NCBI GenBank assembly: GCA_025934835.1
Contig: JAICWL010000003.1
Location: forward strand, 1-64,000
DNA length: 64,000 nt
Reading direction: 5' to 3'
Source: Fimbriimonadaceae bacterium
GTDB lineage: Bacteria; Armatimonadota; Fimbriimonadia; Fimbriimonadales; Fimbriimonadaceae
Part shown: positions 48,146 to 58,206 of the stretch, piece after piece
Layout: each line of letters starts with the position of its first letter
Position numbering within the stretch: position 1 is the stretch's first letter
Position numbers and translations under genes: made by a program
Notes under the pieces: generated by a model
What the model was told of the DNA's origin: nothing
The model's input: the letters and a program-made list of their open reading frames with translations, nothing else
Databases searched by the model: none

Positions 48146-49092
48146 CGACGCAGAAGCGACTTCAAGATGAACAGCGCGTTCGCCGGGCGCTCGGCCAGTC
48201 TTCTAGTGAAGTAGGGATACCACGCGTCGCCGAACGGCACATACACGCGCACTAGATGGCCCGTGGCGCTCAGTCGTTCCTGGAGGTCTCTCCGGATGCC
48301 GTACAGCATCTGGAACTCGAAGCTGGATTTGTCGATCTTGCGCTCGGCGACGAAAGCGAGAAGCTGGCCGATGATCTTCTCGTCGTGAGTCGCGATCGCG
48401 GGGTGCTTGCCCGCCTCGAGCAGGCGCTTGGCCTCCGTCAGATACGCCTCGTCCACCTTGGCTTTCTCGGGAATGGCGACGCTCGCCGGCTCGAGGTAGG
48501 CGCCCTTCACGAGTCTGATTCTACACCCCAGTCGAATCATCGTCTCGACGTCCTGGGGCGTACGCCTGAGATAGCTCTGCAAGACCGTGCCCGTGCCGCC
48601 GAATCGCTCGAAGGCGCTCGTCACGATTTCGATCGTTCGCTCGGTGTAATCCGAGCCTTCCATGTCGATCCGCACAAATCCGCCGTGCTGCCGCGAGCGT
48701 TCCAGGACCGAGTGGTAGTTGGCCTCGGCGATTTCCCGGCCGAGGTCGAGACCGCATTGGGTCAGCTTGATCGAGATGTTGATCGGCTCGACTCCGAGCC
48801 CGCGCGGGGCACGATCCTGCACGTCCGGAGCCGATATCCGATCGAGCATCTCGATGTACGATGCGGTCGCCTGGTCCGCCTCCGACACGCTCTTCGTGTT
48901 TTCGCCCAGCATGTCGAGCGTGACCATGAGCCCTTTGCCCAAGAGCGACTTGCTGGCTTCGATCGCTTCTTCCAATGTGTCGCCGGCGATGAACCTTCGA
49001 ACGAGCGATCGAAACACCTTGGAGTGCCGGACCATCCTCTCGACCGGCTTCATCGCCGCGGTTTTGAGGACGAAGGCACGCACGAGCGACAT
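48142..49092 (-). CDS. Proline dehydrogenase
   Basis: NISIKLTQCGLD, FVRIDMEGSDYTERTIEIV, IRLVKGAYLEP, FEFQMLYGIRRDLQ, RVYVPFGDAWYPYFTRRLAERPAN. Confidence 0.93.
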   Translation of the reverse strand: MSLVRAFVLKTAAMKPVERMVRHSKVFRSLVRRFIAGDTLEEAIEASKSLLGKGLMVTLDMLGENTKSVSEADQATASYIEMLDRISAPDVQDRAPRGLGVEPINISIKLTQCGLDLGREIAEANYHSVLERSRQHGGFVRIDMEGSDYTERTIEIVTSAFERFGGTGTVLQSYLRRTPQDVETMIRLGCRIRLVKGAYLEPASVAIPEKAKVDEAYLTEAKRLLEAGKHPAIATHDEKIIGQLLAFVAERKIDKSSFEFQMLYGIRRDLQERLSATGHLVRVYVPFGDAWYPYFTRRLAERPANALFILKSLLRR

Positions 49093-49105
49093 TGGCGCAC
49101 AGATT

Positions 49106-50362
49106 CTACTCGGCAGTCCGCTCGAGTAGGGCGTCGTACAGACCGGCAGCGCGCCGGCTGCCCCTTGCGAGGAACTCGGCCGCCGCCGAGCGAGCTTGTT
49201 TGCTCTGGTTGGTATCTTCGACGAGCAATCCCCACGCCTTTGCGAGCGACTTCGAGCCGGGACATACCTCTGCGTATCCAAGCGCGATCAACGGCTCCAT
49301 CAGCGCACGCTGTTGCGCGAAGTAGGGTCCGAGCGTGATCGGCGTCCGATACGCCAAAGCCTCGACCGGCGTGTGACCACCCACGTGGGGCTCGTACGTG
49401 CCGCCGATGAACGCCACATCGGCCTCGGCATACGCGCGTTTCAGCTCGCCATAGGTATCCAAGAGCAGAACCCCGCCCGCTTGTGGTGCTTCCCCGAGGG
49501 ACCTGCGCGCGAATGCGATGTTGTGTCGGATCAGCACCGAGTCGCTGCCGCCTGGCCGGTTCAGACGCCGAGGAGCCATGATAAAGAGGGCCTTCGGATG
49601 CCCCGCGAGGAACAGTTCGAAAGCCGGGAGCACGATCTCCTCGTCCGCCTCATAGGTGCTCCCCGCGAGCACGACCGGGCCGATGCCGGCCGGAACGATC
49701 CGTCCATCGCCGCTCGGCTCCGGCTGTTGAAGCAGGCCGACGGGACCTGTCACCAGCACCCGGTGTTCCGGCACCCCAAGTGAGAGCAGGCGGTCGGCAT
49801 GAACTTGCTCCTGCGCGGCATAAAGGTCTACAGGGAGGAACTTCCAAGCGGCGCCACGCACGCGATCCGCTTCAGCTTCGGTGATCGGAACGTTGAAGAC
49901 GAGCGTCGGAATGCCGAAGGCGTGGGCCAGCGCCTTCATGTGGTGGTTGTCCCAAAATTCGACGGCCCAGATCATCCTCGGGCGCCACCGCCGAAGGCAC
50001 ACCCACGCTGAAAGCGGATTGTTGAACGGCGCTAGCCCCATCCACCGCCCCTCCCTCGCAAGTGCGAACGCCTCTTTGGATTGAACGAGCACCGAGCATT
50101 GAACCCCGCGAAGACGCTCGAGCTCGTCGGCCACTTGCAAAGAGACGCGCGCCTCACCCAAGCCGCCGGCGATGAGCAGAACATCGCAGCCGGAGCCGCG
50201 CGGTTTCGAACCACCGAAAAGCCTCTCGCGGACTGTGCCCGAATAGCCGCGCCGCCGTGCACGGAGCAGACTGCGTACGCCCAGGAACGGGCTAAGCACG
50301 AGATGCCCGAGCAGGTAGAGGGCGTAGGGTAAACCGTAAGCCGACCCTTTCGAGGACCTCAT
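49106..50362 (-). CDS. waaA: 3-deoxy-D-manno-octulosonate transferase-like glycosyltransferase
   Basis: GGLGEARVSLQVADEL, RPRMIWAVEFWDNHH, VVLAGSTYEADEEIVLPAF, VAFIGGTYEPHVGGHTPVEALAYRTPITLGPYF. Confidence 0.8.
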   Translation of the reverse strand: MRSSKGSAYGLPYALYLLGHLVLSPFLGVRSLLRARRRGYSGTVRERLFGGSKPRGSGCDVLLIAGGLGEARVSLQVADELERLRGVQCSVLVQSKEAFALAREGRWMGLAPFNNPLSAWVCLRRWRPRMIWAVEFWDNHHMKALAHAFGIPTLVFNVPITEAEADRVRGAAWKFLPVDLYAAQEQVHADRLLSLGVPEHRVLVTGPVGLLQQPEPSGDGRIVPAGIGPVVLAGSTYEADEEIVLPAFELFLAGHPKALFIMAPRRLNRPGGSDSVLIRHNIAFARRSLGEAPQAGGVLLLDTYGELKRAYAEADVAFIGGTYEPHVGGHTPVEALAYRTPITLGPYFAQQRALMEPLIALGYAEVCPGSKSLAKAWGLLVEDTNQSKQARSAAAEFLARGSRRAAGLYDALLERTAE

Positions 50363-50428
50363 GCCCAGTTCGCCGATGCAGCTACGATTGCCAACGCCGG
50401 GGTTGCCGGCTTACGCGAGGTAACGGCG

Positions 50429-51487
50429 GTGGCGAAAGGCGAGGCACGCATATTCGTCAATCTGTTCACCAACATCGGCGACGTGGTCTGCTTCACCCCT
50501 TTGCTCCGCTGGCTTCGCCAAGCCCGCCCTGACGCCGAGATCGTAGCCTGCACGAGCAGCGTCGGAAAGCAGATCCTCGCCACCAACCCGAACATCGACG
50601 AGGTGGTTCTACCCCCGAAAGGCTCACTCGGCAAGATTGGGCAGGTGCTCTGGCTGAAGCGAAGAGGCTTCGACACGGCCATTTTAGCTCGGACACACAA
50701 CCCGACCGTGCTCAATGCGCGTCTGGCCGGTATTCCGCGCCGAATCGGCTTCGCGGACGCCAAGCGTCCTACGCTTCTTACCGATGTGCTCGTGCCCGTT
50801 GCCGGCAGGAGGCGAATCGATGGCCTCTCGGTCGCGATCGCGCAGCAGCTAGAAATCGTACCGGACGATCTCGGAACCGAGTTGCCCATCGACGACGGGG
50901 CTCGAGCAAGGGCGAACCAAGTGCTCGACGGCGTGCGCAACAACGAACGACTGGTGGCATTTCATTGCGGAGCGACGATGCCATCGAAAGTGTGGCCGAT
51001 CGAGCGGATGCGCCAAGTGTGGGAAACTTTGGCCGATCACGGCGTCCGCTGTGTGGTGATTGGCGGCGCCGAAGACCGCCAAACCGCACAGGATCAGATT
51101 CGGCTCAGTTCGAAACCTCCGATTTTGCTCGCGGGACGCCTCGGATTGTTGGAAACCGCAGCCGTGCTCGAGCGAAGCGCGCTGCTGGTTTCGAACGACT
51201 CCGGACCTATGCACATGGCAGCGGCGGTCGGCACGAGGGTCGTGTCGGCTTTTGGTCCCACGAGAATCGAAGACTATGGGCCGTCAGGCAGCGGGCACTG
51301 CCTCCTCCAAGCCGCATGCCAATGCCCGGAGCCGAAGACGTCCAGTTGTTCGGGGTGCATTCGCGCCATTGAAGCAGAGCAGGTTATCTCCGGGGCGATC
51401 GAACTGCTTAAGACGGATGCGTCGGAGTGGCCGCCGCAAAGCCTTCGAGGACGGACCGATACTCCTCCAATGTCGAGCAGTGCGTGA
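50429..51487 (+). CDS. Glycosyltransferase family 9 (heptosyltransferase-like)
   Basis: NLFTNIGDVVCFTPLLRWLRQARPDAEI, FHCGATMPSKVWPIERM, LLVSNDSGPMHMAAAVGTRVVSAFGPT. Confidence 0.92.
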   Translation: MAKGEARIFVNLFTNIGDVVCFTPLLRWLRQARPDAEIVACTSSVGKQILATNPNIDEVVLPPKGSLGKIGQVLWLKRRGFDTAILARTHNPTVLNARLAGIPRRIGFADAKRPTLLTDVLVPVAGRRRIDGLSVAIAQQLEIVPDDLGTELPIDDGARARANQVLDGVRNNERLVAFHCGATMPSKVWPIERMRQVWETLADHGVRCVVIGGAEDRQTAQDQIRLSSKPPILLAGRLGLLETAAVLERSALLVSNDSGPMHMAAAVGTRVVSAFGPTRIEDYGPSGSGHCLLQAACQCPEPKTSSCSGCIRAIEAEQVISGAIELLKTDASEWPPQSLRGRTDTPPMSSSA

Positions 51488-52406
51488 GGCGCTCTCTAGC
51501 CTGGGCAGCCCCTTGCTCGCCCTTGATGTAAAGCGGGATCTGGCCGCGAAGCGCCCGGCAGGCCCGAAGCTCCCCGTCCTCGCTTTCCGACTCCAACTCG
51601 ATCATTCGCTCGATATGCTCGAGCGCCGTACGCACCCGGTCCCCCAGCGTGGGCAGGTTCGGCTGGGGCTCGCCTACGAGCGCGGCTTTGATCCTGGCGA
51701 GCGCCCAGGGATTCGAGATCGCCGCTCGCCCGACCATCACTCCGTCGCAGCCAGTCTCGGACAGCATACGCAGCGCGTCCTCAGGCGTCTTGACGTCACC
51801 GTTACCTATCAGTGGCACAGTCACAGCGGCGCGCAGATCCCGGATCAGCTTCCAGTCAGCCTGACCGTCGAACCCTTGCCGCGCGAACCGCGCATGCAGC
51901 GTGATCATCTTGGCGCCAGCGCCTTCAAATCGCTTGGCTAGCTCGGGAGCCGCGAACATGGAGTAGTCCCATCCGGCTCGCACTTTGACAGTCACCGGGA
52001 TTCGGACGGTCGTTGCGAGCTTGGCGACGATCCGCTCGGCAAGATCGGGGTCCTTCAAGAGCGCCGCGCCGGAGCCCGTCTTGCAAACCTTCGGCACCCA
52101 ACAGCCCATGTTCACGTCGAGGACGTCCGCCCCCATATCCTGCGCGATCAGTGCGGTCTCGGCCATGATGTCCGGGTCGCCGCCGAATATCTGGATCGCC
52201 AGCGGCCGTTCGTCCGGATGGACCCGCATCTTGCGCAGCGTCTTGGATGCCCCGTAGTGGATCGCCATAGCGCTGACGAACTCCGTGAACATCAGCCCGG
52301 GGCCGCCGATTCGCTTCGCAATCAGCCTGAATGCCAGATTGCTCACGTCCTCCATAGGGGCGAGCACAAGGGGGTTCTCGATGGTCAGGTCGCCGATTCG
52401 AAACAA
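51408..52406 (-). CDS. dusB: tRNA-dihydrouridine synthase
   Basis: LVLAPMEDVSNLAFR, VDVNMGCWVPKVCKTGSGAALLKDPDL, PLIGNGDVKTPEDAL; TTG start. Confidence 0.93.
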   Translation of the reverse strand: MFRIGDLTIENPLVLAPMEDVSNLAFRLIAKRIGGPGLMFTEFVSAMAIHYGASKTLRKMRVHPDERPLAIQIFGGDPDIMAETALIAQDMGADVLDVNMGCWVPKVCKTGSGAALLKDPDLAERIVAKLATTVRIPVTVKVRAGWDYSMFAAPELAKRFEGAGAKMITLHARFARQGFDGQADWKLIRDLRAAVTVPLIGNGDVKTPEDALRMLSETGCDGVMVGRAAISNPWALARIKAALVGEPQPNLPTLGDRVRTALEHIERMIELESESEDGELRACRALRGQIPLYIKGEQGAAQARERLTHCSTLEEYRSVLEGFAAATPTHPS

Positions 52407-52416
52407 CGCTTTCTTC

Positions 52417-53283
52417 CTACTCCGCAGTCGGCGGCTCGAAGCTGTATTGCCCTGAGTAAACCTCGTGGGCCTCGCCGATCACAGTTATCGACTCATCCCA
52501 TCGGCCCATCTTGACAATGAGCCGGCCGCCGCTACTTGAAACTGCTACGGGTCCGCTGCCGCCAGCCCTCCGAAGGTAATCCGTGGCTGCTGCGGAAGCG
52601 CCCGTCCCGCAGCCCAGAGTCTCGCCCACTCCGCGCTCCCAAATCCGAATGCTCAGCTCACCCGGAGCGAGCACCCGGGAAAAGATCACGCTCGTTCTCT
52701 GCGGAAACACCGAGGCGTTTTCGATGGCCGGCCCGAGCCGAGCGAAATCTTCGTCGCTCGGCAGGATTGCCACCGGCACTATCGTGTGGGTGCTGCCGGT
52801 CGTTAAGCTGCTGCAGCGAATGTGTATTCCGCCGAGAGCCGCGATCTCCCGGTCGAAGATTTCGTCCGCGCCAGGAGCAAGGGGAACGTCTGGCGGAGAA
52901 TAGCTTGCCGGATCGAGCGCCATGCCGACGAGGCCCGACTCGATCCAGCATCGCACAATTTGGCCTCGGTGCCGGATGGTGAACGAGTCAGACACCCAAC
53001 CGAGCCGATGCGCGTGGACGGCGACGCATCTCAGGCCATTGCCGCAAAAATCCTCCGTGCCGTCTGGGTTGAACATCCTCGCTCGCAACCCCGTGCTATC
53101 TCGGCCCACCGTGAGGATTCCGTCTCCGCCGATGCCGAACCTGCGGTCTGTGGCTGCCACCGCCAGCCTGGGCAGAGTCTTTTCCAGCTTCGCCCCAAAG
53201 CCCTCCGAGAGATCTTCCTCGTGGAAAAGCGGAAAATCGTTTCCGACGGACTGAAGCTTCCAGAAATCCAGCGGGACGCTCAA
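52417..53283 (-). CDS. dapF: Diaminopimelate epimerase
   Basis: LDFWKLQSVGNDFPLF, MFNPDGTEDFCGNGLRCVA, GVGETLGCGTGASAAA; TTG start with TTGA overlap to the upstream gene. Confidence 0.95.
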   Translation of the reverse strand: MSVPLDFWKLQSVGNDFPLFHEEDLSEGFGAKLEKTLPRLAVAATDRRFGIGGDGILTVGRDSTGLRARMFNPDGTEDFCGNGLRCVAVHAHRLGWVSDSFTIRHRGQIVRCWIESGLVGMALDPASYSPPDVPLAPGADEIFDREIAALGGIHIRCSSLTTGSTHTIVPVAILPSDEDFARLGPAIENASVFPQRTSVIFSRVLAPGELSIRIWERGVGETLGCGTGASAAATDYLRRAGGSGPVAVSSSGGRLIVKMGRWDESITVIGEAHEVYSGQYSFEPPTAE

Positions 53284-55235
53284 ACGAGCGGCTCCAAGTA
53301 GTACTCCGCCGATCGCGCGGTCTCTCGGAACCACAGGCCGTCCGGACAAACCAGACGGAACCACCACGCGCTGGGCCGATGATTGGCTTTCTCGAGTCCT
53401 TGGGACGCGATGACCGCCTCCCGAATCAATCGCAGGCGTTTGAGCTCCGCTTCGACTTCGATGCTCCGCCGTCGCTCGTGGGCACGCTGCACCTGGTCCC
53501 GAGCGACGATGTCGACCTGCTCCCGCCGCATGGCGTGAAGCTGGTTCTGGATCTGAGTCGATTCATGGACGATCCGTTCGACCTCGCCCGTGAGCCGCTT
53601 GCGCTCCTCGACGGCGTCGGGCGTCGGCTCCTGCCCGAAAATTCGCTCCCGGAATTGCCGACCCTTGGCCAGTTCCGCTTCGATCCGTTCGCGGCGAAGC
53701 TCTCGTGAGCGGTCGAGCGCCTTCCGCCTGCGCTGTTTGACTTCCTCGAGCTCTCTGCGCACCTGCTCCATCTCCATGTGGAGAGCCTGATACTCTTCGG
53801 CCAGACTGCGCCACGATCCGCCCAGCATCGAATCGAGAAACCGGATCAGATCCAATGGACGCCTAAGCCCGGCAAGCTTTTCCAAAAGCGCCCGCTCCTC
53901 CGCGTCCACGGCTTTCCAGCGGGCCGCGAAGCTCGGAGCGCAAAGCTCTTCCCCACCAAACGGCCGTCGCAATGGCTCGGGCAGCCGAAGCCAGCTGCAG
54001 CAAACGCTCAGCGAATCCCATGCGGCATAGCGCACGCGCAGGATCGGGTTCAGTTTCGGCGCCCATCCTTGGGCTCCAAGTCGCTTGTGAAGCTCGCGCG
54101 AGTGCTTTACATAGTTGCTCGCGCCCTCGTGGAATACGAATACAAACTCCCGGGCGAGCATGCCGATGAGCGTGACCGCCTTGCCCACGAGCGTGCAGTT
54201 CGGCCCGAATTTGCGCTCGACGAGCTCTGCAAGCTCCCGGATGCCGCTCAGCGGCCGCTTGTACGACAGGAACTGTGGTTCCGGGGTCATGACCACGGCG
54301 CCGCGATTGCCGAGCCGAACCGTGCCGCGCCCCTTTCCTGGAATTACGAGGTCGAACGGAATCGCGCCAACGCCGAACCGCTCGAGCTCATACAGCCCCG
54401 ATGAGCCTTGGATCGCCTCGTCGTAGGCTCTACACGCCGCTGCTCGGGTGGCAGGGTCGACAAACAGGTTGGCAAGCTCGAATCGGGGTGCGTCGCACGT
54501 CTGCGAGTTGAATCGTAGGAGCTCGGTCGTCGACGTGGTGGTCAGTTCGATGCTCGCATTCGCGCAGAACTCGTACATGCCCGAAAGCAGCCGCATGTAA
54601 AATTCGGAGAGAGTGATCGACGGGTCCTCGGCCGCATCGCATACCATCGTTCGAAGCTCGTCGGCCAGTGCCTCGGCAGCAAGCCGGCCCTCGCCTCGTA
54701 GGCAGTCGATAGCCTCCCCGAGTGCCCAATCCAGACAGGACATCAGCTCGGGATATAGTTGGCGCAGTGGCGTTTCGGCGGTGATCGGAGGGTGGTCATC
54801 TAACGACACGACTCCTCTCCAGCCCCAAGCCTCGGTGGCCGAATCCAGCACGCCCGGCCTCGCCCTCTCGAGCTTGTCCAGTGCCGAGCCGTGCCGAGCA
54901 AGCATCTCCCGCGTGATGACGGTCTCGGACCCGAACAGCGCGGAGAACTCCACTGCGGCGCTCCACAGCCCGCGCGTCGTCGTGTCGTTGTGCGGAAACG
55001 CCTTGTATCGGCCCGGATTGCGCGGCCCGCTGGGCAGCTTCGCGAAGTAGTCCGTGTCGTGGACCCCCGCGACGAGCTTGCGCGAATATCCGGCTTTCCG
55101 GCTCTCCAGGTAGAGCCCGCCCTTCATCGGCTCGTCCCAAAAAATGGTCTGTCCGAGCGCCAGGAACGGTGAGTCACCCGCGAGCCTATCTAGCTCTGCG
55201 AGCACGCTCTCCAAGCCGGAACAGTTGGCCTCCAT
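53280..55235 (-). CDS. Large protein of unknown function with C-terminal coiled-coil
   Basis: Intact ~651-aa ORF in thioesterase-X-dapF-dusB operon; ALGQTIFWDEPMKGGL, GVHDTDYFAKLPSG, KAFPHNDTTTRGLWSAA; charged heptads near C-term. Confidence 0.8.
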   Translation of the reverse strand: MEANCSGLESVLAELDRLAGDSPFLALGQTIFWDEPMKGGLYLESRKAGYSRKLVAGVHDTDYFAKLPSGPRNPGRYKAFPHNDTTTRGLWSAAVEFSALFGSETVITREMLARHGSALDKLERARPGVLDSATEAWGWRGVVSLDDHPPITAETPLRQLYPELMSCLDWALGEAIDCLRGEGRLAAEALADELRTMVCDAAEDPSITLSEFYMRLLSGMYEFCANASIELTTTSTTELLRFNSQTCDAPRFELANLFVDPATRAAACRAYDEAIQGSSGLYELERFGVGAIPFDLVIPGKGRGTVRLGNRGAVVMTPEPQFLSYKRPLSGIRELAELVERKFGPNCTLVGKAVTLIGMLAREFVFVFHEGASNYVKHSRELHKRLGAQGWAPKLNPILRVRYAAWDSLSVCCSWLRLPEPLRRPFGGEELCAPSFAARWKAVDAEERALLEKLAGLRRPLDLIRFLDSMLGGSWRSLAEEYQALHMEMEQVRRELEEVKQRRRKALDRSRELRRERIEAELAKGRQFRERIFGQEPTPDAVEERKRLTGEVERIVHESTQIQNQLHAMRREQVDIVARDQVQRAHERRRSIEVEAELKRLRLIREAVIASQGLEKANHRPSAWWFRLVCPDGLWFRETARSAEYYLEPLV

Positions 55236-55295
55236 ATGCAGGTTACTCGTATACTTTACGCGCCAAGCCGAAGAACGTCGGCTTGCGAAGCGCAC

Positions 55296-55721
55296 CTATT
55301 CTGTGGCCGCGCACGCCGGTTCGCGATTCAGCAGCTCCCTGAGCCCGTCAGGAATAGAAAGTGCTTTTCGCTCTGTGCCCATCACCACCTGCCACGTGTA
55401 CCCTTCAGTGGTGGTCGCCCCGCTCGTTTCATTTCGAATCACGTATTCGAACCGGATTGCGGACCGCCGCATTTCGGCAAGGTGGATATCGACGAAGATG
55501 ATGTCGTCGTATCGCACTTCTCCCCGATACCGGACGTGCGCCTCCACTATCGGCATGAAGAATCCCCTTTCCTCGAGTTGTTTGTAGGTGAATCCGCGCG
55601 CCCGGCACCAGGCTCCTCTTGCCTGCTCGAACCAATAGAGATAATTCGCGTAGTACGCGTGGCCCATTTGGTCCGTTTCGCCGTATCGAACGCGGATTCT
55701 CTCGGAGGTGATCGAGCCCAT
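55296..55721 (-). CDS. Acyl-CoA thioesterase (YbgC/FadM hotdog family)
   Basis: RVRYGETDQMGHAYYANYLYWFEQARGAWCR. Confidence 0.93.
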   Translation of the reverse strand: MGSITSERIRVRYGETDQMGHAYYANYLYWFEQARGAWCRARGFTYKQLEERGFFMPIVEAHVRYRGEVRYDDIIFVDIHLAEMRRSAIRFEYVIRNETSGATTTEGYTWQVVMGTERKALSIPDGLRELLNREPACAATE

Positions 55722-55790
55722 GGGCCAAGGTTTACCCCCTGAGGCTGCCCGGCATCCGGCCGCCGGTCCTCCGTCTAACCGGTCAAACTG

Positions 55791-56312
55791 ATGCCGAAGA
55801 TGCAATCTCAGAACCCTGGCGAATCGGAGCCGGCGGCGAGACCGGAGTCTGTGCTTATCCGGTTCCTGGCCTCACTTTGCCTCACTTACCTCGTCGCGTT
55901 CGCGGCGATCGAGCTCAGTCTTCCAGGTCTTCGAGGGTGGTACTCGCTCGCCGAAGGTCCGTCCTGGCAGCCTCCCGCGCAATGGGTCACGCCGCTCCTC
56001 CTGCTCGTTTTCGGATGCGCCGGAGTCGCCGGTTGGCTGGCGATTCGCCGAAATAGGGGGACGGCGACGCTCTGCCTATGGGCTGCCAACGTCGTCTTGC
56101 TCGGGGCTTGGTGCGTGCTGTTTTTCGCACGGCAGGCGTTCGTGCCGGCGCTGGCGGAGTCTGCGGTTCTATTCGTCTCGGCTGCGGCCGCCCTGGTTTG
56201 GTATTTCCTTGTCAGCAAGCCGGCGGGGCTGTTGCAGTGCCTGGTTCTCTTGTGGGACCTATGGGCTGCTGCCACTTCCCTTGCGGCCTGGCGGGCATCT
56301 CAGGGTCGCTAG
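55791..56312 (+). CDS. TspO/MBR family protein
   Basis: [37 protein letters not shown]; ~5 TM helices. Confidence 0.75.
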   Translation: MPKMQSQNPGESEPAARPESVLIRFLASLCLTYLVAFAAIELSLPGLRGWYSLAEGPSWQPPAQWVTPLLLLVFGCAGVAGWLAIRRNRGTATLCLWAANVVLLGAWCVLFFARQAFVPALAESAVLFVSAAAALVWYFLVSKPAGLLQCLVLLWDLWAAATSLAAWRASQGR

Positions 56313-58123
56313 CCTGCGACACCGGTCACGACGTCGTCTTCTTGCTCGAAAGTTCCGTAGTAGTACGGGGTTCGAGACTCGAACTCCCCCGCGCACGTGT
56401 CGACCATTTTGAAAACGGGCATCACTTTTTGTCGCTCGACTTCGGCCAGCACGCGCCGCTGATACGCGAAGTATTGGGCGATCCGCTGCTCCGCTCCCTC
56501 CGCGGACAAAGGCTCTCGGCCAAGACCGGAAAGATCCATCCCGAGGATGGCCATGTAAGCTGCAGGGTCTTTGGCGAAGCGCTCCTCGCCGGCTTCCAGA
56601 AGGGGCGCGAACGTGCGGCTCGAGCCCAGTATGCTGAGGATCGTGGGCGAGGGGAACCCGAGCAGAAACGCCGACTCGACGAGCTGTCCCAAATCCTCGT
56701 TCTGACCCAGAGTCTCTCGCGCTCGAGTCAGACGGCGCTCCATGTCGACCAAAACCTTGATCTTGCGCAGGAACCATCTGTCGACGCGGCTCAGCCTGTT
56801 CACTTCATCGACGCTCCAGCCACGGCGGAGCCCCTCCGCCAGGGCCCATAGGCGCTCGTCGGTCGGCTTTCGAATCGCTTCTCGGAGCGAGGCCTCGTCC
56901 AGCGATTGCATCCTAGGATGCCGCAGGTCGCGCTGCTTCACCTCCAAGCCTCGCAGCGCTTTCATCAGGGCGGCTTCGAAGGATCGGTCGATCGCCATCA
57001 CCTCGCCCGTCGCCTTCATCTGAGTGAAGAGCGATCGGTCGCCGGATGCGAACTTGTCGAACGGCCACCTCGGAATCTTCACGACGCAGTAGTCGAGGGC
57101 CGGTTCGAAGCACGCCTTGGTGGTGCCGGTCACCTGATTCTCGATCTCATCCAGGGTCTTGCCGGTCGCTATCTTCGCCGCTACCCGCGCGATCGGATAC
57201 CCCGTCGCCTTCGAGGCGAGCGCCGACGACCGCGACACCCTCGGATTGACTTCGATAATGTAGTAATCGAAGCTCTCGGGGTTCACGGCAAGCTGAACGT
57301 TGCATCCCCCCTCGATCCCAAGCGACTGGATGATCTTGAGCGACGCGGTGCGCAGCATGTGGTACTCCAGGTCGCTCAACGTCTGTGATGGCGCGACGAC
57401 AATCGAATCACCGGTGTGGACGCCCATCGGATCGAGGTTTTCCATATTGCAGACGGTGATGCAGTTGCCCGCGCCGTCCCGCATGACCTCGTACTCGATC
57501 TCCTTCCAACCGAGCAGCGACCGCTCGACCATGATCTGGCTGCGCATCGAGAGCTTCAGCCCCTTTTGGCCAACTTCCCAAAGCTCCTCTCTCGAATTGG
57601 CGATGCCTCCGCCCGTGCCGCCGAGCGTATAAGCCGGCCGGATGATGCAGGGGTACGGCACGACGTCCAGCGCCGCTTCAAGCTCCTCGTTCGAAGTGAT
57701 GATCCAGCTCTCGGGGACCGGCTCCTTGATCTCGCGCATAAGCGCACGAAAGCTCTCTCGATCCTCCGCCTTGCGGATCGCCTCCAAGGGGGTTCCAAGC
57801 AGCCGAACTTCGTAGCGCTCCAACAGGCCCGCGTCCGCAAGCTGGGTGGCAAGGTTCAATCCCGTCTGGCCGCCAAGCGTGGGAAGTAGCGCGTCCGGCC
57901 GCTCCCGGGCGATCACTCGCTCGCAAAAATCGACGGTCAGGGGCTCGATGTAAAGCGCGTCCGCAACCCCGGGGTCGGTCATGATCGTGGCCGGGTTACT
58001 GTTGATGAGGACGACTTCGTGGCCCTCCTCTTTGAGGGACTTGCAGGCTTGCGTGCCCGCGTAATCGAACTCGGCAGCCTGACCAATAACGATCGGCCCG
58101 GAGCCGATTACGAGCACCTTCAT
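56309..58123 (-). CDS. carB: Carbamoyl-phosphate synthase large subunit, N-terminal half only
   Basis: [48 protein letters not shown] ... [34 protein letters not shown]; stops before the second ATP-grasp half. Confidence 0.93.
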   Translation of the reverse strand: MKVLVIGSGPIVIGQAAEFDYAGTQACKSLKEEGHEVVLINSNPATIMTDPGVADALYIEPLTVDFCERVIARERPDALLPTLGGQTGLNLATQLADAGLLERYEVRLLGTPLEAIRKAEDRESFRALMREIKEPVPESWIITSNEELEAALDVVPYPCIIRPAYTLGGTGGGIANSREELWEVGQKGLKLSMRSQIMVERSLLGWKEIEYEVMRDGAGNCITVCNMENLDPMGVHTGDSIVVAPSQTLSDLEYHMLRTASLKIIQSLGIEGGCNVQLAVNPESFDYYIIEVNPRVSRSSALASKATGYPIARVAAKIATGKTLDEIENQVTGTTKACFEPALDYCVVKIPRWPFDKFASGDRSLFTQMKATGEVMAIDRSFEAALMKALRGLEVKQRDLRHPRMQSLDEASLREAIRKPTDERLWALAEGLRRGWSVDEVNRLSRVDRWFLRKIKVLVDMERRLTRARETLGQNEDLGQLVESAFLLGFPSPTILSILGSSRTFAPLLEAGEERFAKDPAAYMAILGMDLSGLGREPLSAEGAEQRIAQYFAYQRRVLAEVERQKVMPVFKMVDTCAGEFESRTPYYYGTFEQEDDVVTGVAG

Positions 58124-58206
58124 TCTATTGGTGGAGTTTACCGGGCTGGCGTGGGCACGGCCCCAAAGCCGGTGGCGAGATTTTTCCCGGGGCTAACGGG
58201 CGCCGC

